Below are positions 57,478 to 64,000 of a stretch of DNA of 64,000 nt, piece after piece (position 1 is the stretch's first letter; each line of letters starts with the position of its first letter). Both the position numbers and the translations under genes were made by a program. A model generated the notes under the pieces. It did not search any database. It worked only from the letters and a program-made list of their open reading frames with translations, and was not told the DNA's origin. This stretch comes from Rhodoblastus sp052145335 (GTDB lineage Bacteria > Pseudomonadota > Alphaproteobacteria > Rhizobiales > Beijerinckiaceae), in assembly GCF_052145335.1 (NCBI RefSeq), contig NZ_JBKQOU010000305.1:1-64000 (forward strand). Direction: 5' to 3'.

Positions 57478-57733
57478 GAACAATCCCGTCCGCCGCGAGG
57501 CGCGGCGCCTATAGCCGCTATCGCGCATTTTTTTTCGCGCGGCAATCTTTCCCTTCCTGGGCTGACACGGCGCCGGTCGGCGGCATTCGTGAAACGGCTT
57601 AATTTTTGCGCATTTTACGCCGTTTTGCGCAGGATTCGCGCCCCATCGCCTAATGTTTGGAATTGTTCCAGCATGTAAGCAATATTACAATAGCATCTTG
57701 TTTAAGCAGGAATTAGCCGGGTTCGAACCCGTT
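57478..57733. other. upstream region of the 27-residue peptide gene
   Basis: 256 bases between the TetR start and the small gene. It holds TGGAA-TTG-TTCCA (57658-57670), an AT-rich stretch (57670-57715) and a perfect 14-bp palindrome CGGGTTCGAACCCG (57718-57731) two bases before the ribosome site. The palindrome resembles a tRNA T-arm, but no tRNA can be folded around it. Confidence 0.45.
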
Positions 57734-57746
57734 GGAGAACCCGAGC

Positions 57747-57830
57747 ATGTCGACCGCAATCAAAGTGGAAATCATGTCGATCTGCGCCGCTTTCGCTTTC
57801 ATCGGCGCCGTGCTCGTCGCCGTCTGGTGA
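57747..57830 (+). CDS. 27-residue single-span membrane peptide
   Basis: 27 codons: a short polar start MSTAIKVEI, then the hydrophobic helix from residue 10 to Trp27, a size just right for one membrane span. GGAGAA lies 7 bases before ATG, and a strong terminator lies about 95 bases after the stop. No family name known to me. The complete set of expression signals around so short a frame is the main support. Confidence 0.6.
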   Translation: MSTAIKVEIMSICAAFAFIGAVLVAVW

Positions 57831-57924
57831 GCGGAAATGATCTGAAGCAGCCTACGGCGCGCAAATCCGGGCGCTGGAAGTGGCGGCCCGCGCTCCCTCC
57901 CCCGCGGCCACACCAACGCCTGAG

Positions 57925-57965
57925 AGCTCCGCTCCTGTTCAACCGGGGCGGGGCTTCGGTTTTTT
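57925..57965 (+). terminator. terminator after the 27-residue peptide gene
   Basis: 11-bp stem (57925-57935 with 57945-57955, including G-U pairs), 9-base loop, then TCGG and six T residues. Confidence 0.7.
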
Positions 57966-58125
57966 CCCCGGGCTTGCCACCAAGCAGCGCTAATGAAGCC
58001 TTCGGATTCGCGCAGGGCCGACGCATTCGGCAAGGCGCGAAAAAATCAGGCGGCGCACGAAAACCGGGGGGAAGGTTTTCATACGCCGCCCTCGGGCGTC
58101 CGGGGTTAATTTCGGACGCCTTTCC

Positions 58126-59166
58126 TTACCGGCTTTGCGCCGGTTTGAAGCGCAGGCTCGCCGATTGCTCAAACAACCGGTCCTGCGACTGAGCCAACAT
58201 TTCCATCTTGCGTAGATTGATCGGCGCCAGATGCATCACCGAGTCGACCCAGATGTCGGTGACGTCTCGCAATTCGTCCATGGTCAGCGGCGAGATCCGT
58301 CGCCGCACCTTGCCGATCGCCCCCAACAGGCTATGCCGCTTGCCGTTTTCCGCAATGAAGGCCCGAGCGCGCGCCTGACCCTCGCCTTTTTCCGCGAGCA
58401 TGTCGATCAGGCCCATCTCGTGCAACTCTTCCGCCTTGTACATGCGCCCGGACATGATCAGCTTTTCCGCACGTGCCGAATCGAGCCGACGCGAGATCAG
58501 ACTATAGGCGCCCATGCCGGGAAACGTGTGGAACAGGGATTCGGGAAAGCCTAGATTGACGCCACGTTCGGCGATGACGAACTGGCAACTCAGCGCTGCC
58601 TCCAGGCCGCCGCCCAGCGCGTCTCCCTCCAGCACGGCCATGGTGACGACGGGCGAATCGAAGCCGTGGTAGATATTGTAAATGGCCTCGATGCAGGCAT
58701 AGGCGTAATGCCGCAGCCCCTCGGCGTCGCGCGCACGCACACGGTCAAGAAAATAGGGCAGATCGCCGCCCATGTTGAACACGCCCGGACGCAGCGAGCC
58801 GCCGACGAGGAACTTGACCGGAGGCTCGTCAAATTGGTTGCGCTGATACAAAGCCCGAATATCGGCGTTCAGCGCGTTGAATTCGCGCAGCAGCGGCAAG
58901 GTCCAGCTCACGGAATTTTCGTGACGCATGGAGCACCAGATGGTTTTGGAGTTCGGGTCGAACCGGACTTCCAACAACCGGCGCGGCTTGAGCAGGAAGT
59001 CGAGACTATCCGACGCCGCGCTGCGGCTTTCCCTTCGCGGCAAAAGATTCGCCGCCCTGGAATTTCGGACTGGTGGAATGGAAAGCTGCGACGGAAACTC
59101 AACGAAATGGAGCATGACTCGAAAACTCAAACCGGCGTTGGCGGCCACAAGCGACTTTCGTCGCAT
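58126..59166 (-). CDS. RpfF-like crotonase (DSF-type signal synthase)
   Basis: 346-residue crotonase-fold protein. The oxyanion loop VFNMGGDLPYF and the two catalytic-type glutamates, Glu189 in ALGGGLEAALSC and Glu209 in FPESLFHTFPGMGAYS, are 20 residues apart, exactly as Glu141/Glu161 in Xanthomonas RpfF. RpfF makes cis-2-unsaturated fatty acid signals (DSF) from acyl-ACP. The N-terminal 55 residues are extra and the start is unsure (ATG 59166 or 59115). No rpfC/rpfG genes are nearby. The assignment rests on motif spacing recalled from the family. Confidence 0.82.
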   Translation of the reverse strand: MRRKSLVAANAGLSFRVMLHFVEFPSQLSIPPVRNSRAANLLPRRESRSAASDSLDFLLKPRRLLEVRFDPNSKTIWCSMRHENSVSWTLPLLREFNALNADIRALYQRNQFDEPPVKFLVGGSLRPGVFNMGGDLPYFLDRVRARDAEGLRHYAYACIEAIYNIYHGFDSPVVTMAVLEGDALGGGLEAALSCQFVIAERGVNLGFPESLFHTFPGMGAYSLISRRLDSARAEKLIMSGRMYKAEELHEMGLIDMLAEKGEGQARARAFIAENGKRHSLLGAIGKVRRRISPLTMDELRDVTDIWVDSVMHLAPINLRKMEMLAQSQDRLFEQSASLRFKPAQSR

Positions 59167-59261
59167 GATCAAAGCTTAACAAGAATTAACTGTCCCAAAT
59201 GTTATTTTTGGAACCATCTCAAGGAAATTACCAAAATTTCATGTTCAAATAAATTGTTGTA

Positions 59262-59287
59262 AATCAATATGATAGATAATATTGATT
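59262..59287. promoter_or_regulatory. inverted repeat between recQ and the rpfF-like gene
   Basis: AATCAATAT-N8-ATATTGATT, 9-bp perfect arms (59262-59270 and 59279-59287), touching the recQ stop and about 95 bases upstream of the rpfF-like start in the most AT-rich stretch of the window. It could be an operator; it is too AT-rich for a good terminator. Confidence 0.5.
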
Positions 59288-60897
59288 CAAAAGTGGTCAC
59301 TATCCGCGCGCTCGACCAGCGGCGCGCCATAACGGGCCAGCAGACCAGTTTCATCGCCGCAGCGGGCGATCAGTTCCGCCACGTCGGCAGGCCGCGCGTC
59401 GATCAGGCTGGCCAGCGCCGCGTCTCCGATCAGCCGCGCCGGAGCGACGCCGGTCTTCCGCGCGATCGCCCGTCGGGCCTCGCGCAAGCCGCGCAGCCGA
59501 CGTGCCTGTCCGACGTCGAGAGCGGGCTCCGGAGGCGGAGAAAAAAACTCTGCCGCGACCGGCGACGCATCCGAAGCTGGTTCAGCGTCTGTCATCGGAC
59601 GCGAAAAGCGTTCGAATCCGCTGTGGATCACGTGGCGAGCCAAAATTCGCGCCTCGGCCGGCGCGCCGCAGGCCAAACGCGCCGCGCGCCGCAAAAAGCC
59701 GAAACGGCCACGGCAATTGTCACATTGGCCGCAAGGCGGCCCGACTTCGCCGAGCGCCGCCAGCATATGTTGTTCCCGGCAATCGGCAGCGGCGAGATAG
59801 TCGACCAGGATTTTCGCGCGCCGCGCCGCCACCGGATCGAGACGCGCCAGTTCGAACCTCGCCGCGCGCAGGTCCGCCAGGCTTTTGCGCGAATAAAGCG
59901 CGATGGCCTCGGCCGGCTGGCCATCGCGTCCGGCGCGGCCGGTTTCCTGGTAGAGCGTTTCCAAATGCTCCGGCATGTCGGCGTGGATGACATAGCGGAC
60001 GTCCGGCTTGTCGACGCCCAGCCCGAAAGCGATGGTCGCCACCATGACCATGTCCGGCCGCGCCAGAAACTCGTCCTGCCGCTCCTCGCGTGTCCGCGTC
60101 GGCAGACCGGCGTGATAGGAGGCCGCCTTATGGCCTGCCTCGCTAAGCTTTTGCGCCAGGAAATCCGCCTTTTTGCGCGAACCGCAATAAACGATTCCGC
60201 TCATGTTCCGCCGCGCTGCGGCCAGTTCGACAAGCTGGCGTGTCGAATCGCGCCCCTGCGGCGCAGCCGAAAGCGCAATCGCCCTACGGCGGAACGAGCC
60301 GATCAGTTGGCGCGGCGGACGGACAAACAGTTTTTCGACAATTTGCGCGCGCGTGCCCGGCGCCGCCGTGGCGGTGGCGGCGACCATTTGCGGGAAGCCC
60401 AAAACCTCGGCCGCCTCGCCGATCGTTGCGTATTCCGGACGGAAATCGTGGCCCCATTGCGCGACGCAATGGGCCTCGTCCACCGCCAGCAGGCGCACGT
60501 CCGCTCCGCGCAGAAGGTTCAAAGTATCGGAATCAGCCAGCCGTTCCGGCGAAAGATAGAGCAGGTTCAGGCGCCGACGCTCAATGTCCCGGCAAAGTTT
60601 CGCGTAGGCGCCCGAATCGATCTCCGCGTGCAGCGCGCTCGCCGCGACGCCCGATTTTTGCAGTTTCAGCGCCTGGTCGCGCATCAAGGCGACCAGCGGC
60701 GAGACAACAACGGTCAGGCCTGGACGCGCGATGGCGGGTAATTGATAGATCAGCGATTTGCCGCCGCCGGTCGGCCACAGCACAAAAACGTCCTCGCCAT
60801 CGAGCACGGCTTCGATCGCCTCGCCTTGCCCGGACAAAAAATCCCCGAAACCGAATTTTTCGCGCAGGATTTTTCGCGCGGCCTCCATGTCAGCCAT
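59287..60897 (-). CDS. recQ: ATP-dependent DNA helicase RecQ, short form
   Basis: 536-residue SF2 helicase. Walker A LWPTGGGKSLIYQLP, DEAHCVAQWGHDFRPEY, motif VI QETGRAGRDGQ, and the zinc site with CREQHML and CGQCDNC near 375-401. An HRDC-like domain ends the protein (about 460-525). Only about 60 residues separate zinc site and HRDC, so the RQC winged helix seems missing or degenerate; E. coli RecQ has 609 residues. Confidence 0.95.
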   Translation of the reverse strand: MADMEAARKILREKFGFGDFLSGQGEAIEAVLDGEDVFVLWPTGGGKSLIYQLPAIARPGLTVVVSPLVALMRDQALKLQKSGVAASALHAEIDSGAYAKLCRDIERRRLNLLYLSPERLADSDTLNLLRGADVRLLAVDEAHCVAQWGHDFRPEYATIGEAAEVLGFPQMVAATATAAPGTRAQIVEKLFVRPPRQLIGSFRRRAIALSAAPQGRDSTRQLVELAAARRNMSGIVYCGSRKKADFLAQKLSEAGHKAASYHAGLPTRTREERQDEFLARPDMVMVATIAFGLGVDKPDVRYVIHADMPEHLETLYQETGRAGRDGQPAEAIALYSRKSLADLRAARFELARLDPVAARRAKILVDYLAAADCREQHMLAALGEVGPPCGQCDNCRGRFGFLRRAARLACGAPAEARILARHVIHSGFERFSRPMTDAEPASDASPVAAEFFSPPPEPALDVGQARRLRGLREARRAIARKTGVAPARLIGDAALASLIDARPADVAELIARCGDETGLLARYGAPLVERADSDHF

Positions 60898-61129
60898 CGC
60901 CGTCAGCCATTGAACGAGCGAACTTTTTCGCGGTCAGACTCAGCAAACCGCCCCCCGTTGCGACAAATAGAGGCGCCAAAGTCGAAAGCTTTGAGGGCGC
61001 TTGCCCGATTGTCATGTGCCGATCCGCAGCCTAGATTGCTTTAGCGCCACGCGATTTCCGGGTCGCCGGGCGGCAATAATTTGCACCGATTCGGGCTATT
61101 AGTCCCGACCGTCAGGAAGGAAACCAAGC
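60898..61129. other. divergent recQ/cytochrome c2 intergenic region
   Basis: 232 bases holding the promoters of both genes; AAGGA before the cytochrome ATG is the only site I can fix. No gene or repeat seen. Confidence 0.4.
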
Positions 61130-61519
61130 ATGAAACTGATCCAGGCTCTGTCGGCCGCCGCCGCCCTCGCGTTCATCTCCTCGACCGCCTTCGCCGCCGG
61201 CGACCCGGAAGCGGGCGCCAAGGTTTTCAACAAGTGCATGGCCTGCCACAAGGTCGGTCCCGGCGCCAAGAACGGCGTCGGCCCGGAGCTGAACGGCCTC
61301 AACGGCCGCAAGACCGGCGCAGTGGAAGGCTATGCCTATTCCGACGCCAACAAGAATTCCGGCCTGACCTGGGACGAGGCGACCTTCAAGGAATATATCA
61401 CCGCGCCGCAGAAGAAGATTCCCGGCACCAAAATGACCTTCCCGGGCCTGCCCAACGAAGCCGACCGCGACAATCTCTGGGCCTACCTCGTCCAGTTCAA
61501 GGCCGACGGCTCCAAGTAA
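61130..61519 (+). CDS. soluble cytochrome c2/c550
   Basis: 129 residues. Signal peptide ends STAFA near residue 22. Haem is bound at CMACH (36-40), with the sixth ligand Met102 in GTKMTFPGL. The class I cytochrome c fold is shown by GPELNGLNGRKTG and YAYSDANKNSGLTW. Periplasmic electron carrier between the bc1 complex and an oxidase. AAGGA precedes ATG and a terminator follows. Confidence 0.97.
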   Translation: MKLIQALSAAAALAFISSTAFAAGDPEAGAKVFNKCMACHKVGPGAKNGVGPELNGLNGRKTGAVEGYAYSDANKNSGLTWDEATFKEYITAPQKKIPGTKMTFPGLPNEADRDNLWAYLVQFKADGSK

Positions 61520-61545
61520 GACTTTTCGACGTATTGCCGAGTTTG

Positions 61546-61578
61546 ACGCCGGTCGCGACCCTCGCGGCCGGCGTTTTT
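61546..61578 (+). terminator. terminator after cytochrome c2 gene
   Basis: ACGCCGG/CCGGCGT outer stem with an inner CGCG/CGCG pair, followed by a T run, 26 bases after the stop. Confidence 0.9.
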
Positions 61579-61693
61579 CTTTTTTGCGCGACGATTCGGC
61601 AAATTGCCGCTTTCCCTTTTCCGCCGGCAGGCGCCCTTCGACCTCGCCGAAAAACGGGCCTCTTAAAGAAGCCCTTTGGGCTTATGCGAGGGA

Positions 61694-61725
61694 TTCCTTG
61701 ATCGCGACTTGTCGCGATCAAGGAA
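61694..61725. other. perfect 14-bp hairpin before the GNAT gene
   Basis: Arms 61694-61707 and 61712-61725 are exact inverted repeats with the 4-base loop CTTG. It ends 19 bases before the ATG of the acetyltransferase, so it would sit in its leader RNA and could limit ribosome access or act as a protein site. Confidence 0.7.
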
Positions 61726-61744
61726 ATGGAAATATACATCGCCT

Positions 61745-62254
61745 ATGACCGACCTCTCGCTCGATTACGCCCTGCAGACCCCCGGCGACCTGCCCGCTAT
61801 CCGCAAGCTGGAGGCGCGCGCCTTCGGACCGGGCCGTTTCGCCAAGACCGCCTATCGCCTGCGCGAGGGCGTCGCGCCGGACTGGAGCCTGTCTTACCTC
61901 GCGCGGATCGGCGGCATGCTGGTCGGCGCCAACACCATGACGCGCATCGCGATCGGCGGCGCCCCGGCCCTGCTGCTCGGCCCGCTGACGGTGGAAGAAG
62001 CCTTCCGCGCGAGGGGATTGGGCGAGGAACTGGCGCAGAAATCGCTCGACGCCGCCAAAGCCGCCGGCCATAGCCTGGTCATTCTCGTCGGCGACGCGCC
62101 GTTTTACGAACGTCTCGGTTTTTCGCGCACGCCATTCGGCCGGTTCCAGTTTCCCGGCCCGGTCGATCCGACGCGGCTTTTGCATTGCGCCCTGCAGCCG
62201 GGCGCGCTGGAAAATTTTCGAGGCGCGGTGACGTTTTTGATCGGAACGACCTAA
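61745..62254 (+). CDS. GNAT-family N-acetyltransferase
   Basis: 169-residue acetyltransferase. The acetyl-CoA loop region is ARGLGEELAQKSLDAAKAAG near residue 90-110, preceded by LLGPLTVEEAFR and followed by LVGDAPFYERLGFSRTPFG. YhbS-like subgroup; substrate unknown. The ATG at 61745 is chosen because the frame upstream runs through the hairpin. It overlaps the convergent next gene by 4 bases. Confidence 0.88.
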   Translation: MTDLSLDYALQTPGDLPAIRKLEARAFGPGRFAKTAYRLREGVAPDWSLSYLARIGGMLVGANTMTRIAIGGAPALLLGPLTVEEAFRARGLGEELAQKSLDAAKAAGHSLVILVGDAPFYERLGFSRTPFGRFQFPGPVDPTRLLHCALQPGALENFRGAVTFLIGTT

Positions 62255-64000
62255 CGCGCCCTGCCCCGCCGCCCTTCCCAGGCCCAGGCGGCGACCAAGG
62301 CGCCGAGCAACGCCAGCAGGCCGAACAGGCCGACCGCCAGCGGCGCCAACCTGATGCCGTGAGCGACGCTGGCGCCAGTGCGCCGGACGCCGATGAAATC
62401 TGCGCCGGCATAGACTGGGCTATCGCGCATGGCGACGATTCGCGGCAAGCGTATCCCGCTTCCCTGGGCCTCGCCGATGCGCCGGACCGAGCCGCCGCTG
62501 GCTTCCGCCAAAGGCCGCAGTTTTTCCGGCGTCGACCCCACTTCGCGATATTCGAGCGGATTTTCCGGCCCGACATTGACCAGGGCGGTCATCTCGCCCT
62601 GGGTCAGCCGATAGAGGCCCAATTCATCGGCCGTGACCTTGCCGCGAAAAAGTCCCGGCGCCGCCGGACTCAAGACGATATCCTCCGCCTTGCCGGAAGG
62701 CGCGACGGCATGAACGGGGCCGGCGGAATCGCCCAGAGTCTGGCGCTCGACGGCAACCTCCCGCCCCTTCGCATTCGCGCGTAAGTATTCCTCTTCCAGC
62801 TCCGGCTCCTTCATCAGCCAATGCGCCATGCGCCGCATCAGATCCTCATAGGGGCCGCCGCCCTCAAACCCCCGCGACCACAACCAGCTCTGGTCGGTCA
62901 GCAGCAGACCCACCCGTCCCTTGCCTTCGCGCGACAGCACCAGAAGCGGCGCGCCGCCCGCGCCGTCAAGCACCGAGGCGCCGCGCATGAAAACCGCCTG
63001 TTCCTGGCGGAACCATTGGCCCCAGGCGGGCGGCCTGGCTTCGGCGCCGGGCAGGTCGCGCGTCACCGGATGGCGCGCGCCGAGGGACGACAAGGCGGCG
63101 CGGAACGGCGTCTCGATCACCTCGCCGGTCGGACGCGCCGGGATCACCTTGCCGATCGGGGTATAATAGAGCCCGTCGGGCTGGGAAAAATTCGGCCCGG
63201 CGACAATGGCCAGGGCGCCGCCCTCGCGGACATATTTGACGATATTGTCGAAATAGTTCGGCGGCAGCAGGCCCATGTTGGAATAGCGGTCGAAAACGAT
63301 CAGGTCGAAATCGACGATCTTCCTGCCGAAAAGTTCAGCGGTGGGAAAGGCGATCAGCGCCAGTTCGCGGATCGGCGTGCCGTCCTGCTTTTCGGGCGGG
63401 CGCAGAATGGTGAAATGCACCAGTTCGACATTGGCGTCGGCCTTGAGCAGATTGCGCCAGGCGCGCTCGCCCGGATTGGGCTCGCCCGACACCAGCAGAA
63501 TTTTCAAATGGTCGCGCACGCCTTCGACCGTCGCCACGGCCTTGTTGTTGACCAGGGTCAGTTCGTCGGGCGCCGGCTCGACGTCGAATTCCAGCACGTT
63601 GCGGCCGCCATGCTCCAGCCGCACCGGAATTTTCACCAGCTCGCCGGGACGCGCCAGCACGCGATTCAGCACCGCGCCGTCGCGCCTGACCGTCACCGTC
63701 ACCGGATCATGCGAAGCAGGCGCATCCTCGACCTTGATGGTGAACACGACGTCCTTGCCGATCAGGCCGAAGCGCGGCGCCTCGACCAGCGTCACTCGAC
63801 GGTCGCGTTCGCCTTCATGGCCGGTGATCAGCGCGTGAAGCGGCGCCTTGAGATTGGCGGCGGCGATCGACGTCGGAATGTCGTGAACGACGCCGTCGGT
63901 GACCATGATCACTGCGCCGAGCCGTTCCGGCGCCACATCGGCGAGGCCGGAATTGAGCGCCGTGAACAGCCGCGTGCCGTCGCCCTGCTCCACGTCCGTC
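62251..64000 (-). CDS. large membrane protein with amidotransferase-like domain (5' end beyond window)
   Basis: At least 582 residues; the frame is open at the window edge, so the N-terminal part is missing. Visible are a VWA-like VIMVTDGVVHD near the start, an Ig-like/beta domain, and a class I glutamine amidotransferase-like fold (LLVSGEPNPGERAWRNLL, FDLIVFDRYSNMGLLPPNYF, GGALAIVAGP) without the catalytic Cys. The C-terminal membrane helix (LAPLAVGLFGLLALLGALVAA) ends in an Arg-rich tail. It resembles the membrane protein found in alphaproteobacterial MoxR-DUF58-DUF4159 gene sets. Role unknown. Confidence 0.85.
   Translation of the reverse strand, partial: TDVEQGDGTRLFTALNSGLADVAPERLGAVIMVTDGVVHDIPTSIAAANLKAPLHALITGHEGERDRRVTLVEAPRFGLIGKDVVFTIKVEDAPASHDPVTVTVRRDGAVLNRVLARPGELVKIPVRLEHGGRNVLEFDVEPAPDELTLVNNKAVATVEGVRDHLKILLVSGEPNPGERAWRNLLKADANVELVHFTILRPPEKQDGTPIRELALIAFPTAELFGRKIVDFDLIVFDRYSNMGLLPPNYFDNIVKYVREGGALAIVAGPNFSQPDGLYYTPIGKVIPARPTGEVIETPFRAALSSLGARHPVTRDLPGAEARPPAWGQWFRQEQAVFMRGASVLDGAGGAPLLVLSREGKGRVGLLLTDQSWLWSRGFEGGGPYEDLMRRMAHWLMKEPELEEEYLRANAKGREVAVERQTLGDSAGPVHAVAPSGKAEDIVLSPAAPGLFRGKVTADELGLYRLTQGEMTALVNVGPENPLEYREVGSTPEKLRPLAEASGGSVRRIGEAQGSGIRLPRIVAMRDSPVYAGADFIGVRRTGASVAHGIRLAPLAVGLFGLLALLGALVAAWAWEGRRGRAR

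Noticed and set aside
57718..57731. CGGGTTCGAACCCG looks like a tRNA T-arm
   Set aside because: The loop size is wrong for a T-loop, and no acceptor, D or anticodon arms can be formed around it. Treated as a plain palindrome.

Overview
This is 64 kb of high-GC alphaproteobacterial chromosome. The gene content and synteny point to the Hyphomicrobiales, and a Methylocystaceae/Beijerinckiaceae-like aerobe is my best guess. The reasons are a complete alphaproteobacterial dcw (division and cell wall) cluster, an FtsZ with a long Ala/Pro/Gln linker, an RNase P RNA, a Rieske/cyt b/cyt c1 operon, oxygen-dependent HemF, a Shethna-type FeSII ferredoxin and short palindromic intergenic repeats. The genus cannot be settled from the sequence alone. 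There are no rRNA or tRNA genes, CRISPR arrays, insertion sequences or prophage; it is core chromosome with small oddities.

Layout. 1-24.2 kb (minus strand): small secreted Cys protein, recN, bamD, lpxC, then the dcw cluster read from right to left as rsmH-ftsL-ftsI-murE/murF fusion-mraY-murD-ftsW-murG-murC-glutamine amidotransferase-murB-ddl-ftsQ-ftsA-ftsZ. Many neighbours overlap by 1-4 bases. mraZ is missing, and rnpB lies just upstream (24.6-25.0 kb). 25.2-26.4 kb (plus): glycine-zipper lipoprotein and AmpD-like amidase. 26.4-32.3 kb (minus): methionine cycle genes metH, metF and a SahR-type ArsR/methyltransferase regulator with a palindromic operator candidate. 32.3-34.1 kb (plus): mobA-tusA-DUF2478 and a PsiF-repeat protein. 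34.1-40.7 kb (minus): the whole phosphate system phoR-pstSCAB-phoU-phoB, with a triple Pho box before pstS. 40.7-46.0 kb (minus): YbhN-like membrane protein, FeSII ferredoxin, YfhO-like membrane protein, ribA. 46.2-48.2 kb (plus): a secreted protein coupled to a DUF1624 acyltransferase-like membrane protein that carries an in-frame palindromic repeat. 48.2-52.9 kb: fumC (minus), KGG stress protein (plus), petABC (minus). 53.3-55.0 kb (plus): trmL-hemF-yodC-like. 55.0-60.9 kb: extensin-like lipoprotein, DUF2852, TetR regulator, a 27-residue membrane peptide gene (plus) with its own terminator, an RpfF-like DSF synthase, recQ. 61.1-64.0 kb: cytochrome c2, GNAT acetyltransferase, and the 3' part of a large membrane protein cut by the window edge.

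How it works together. The first 24 kb makes and polymerises lipid II and builds the divisome, with LpxC and BamD adding outer-membrane synthesis. The methionine block recycles homocysteine under a regulator expected to sense S-adenosylhomocysteine. The pho block senses and imports phosphate. The bc1 complex and cytochrome c2 form a respiratory chain segment. The points most worth following are the amidotransferase coupled between murC and murB, the MurE-MurF fusion, the repeat-encoded peptide in the DUF1624 protein, a PhoR without membrane segments, the orphan RpfF-like synthase and the 27-residue membrane peptide.
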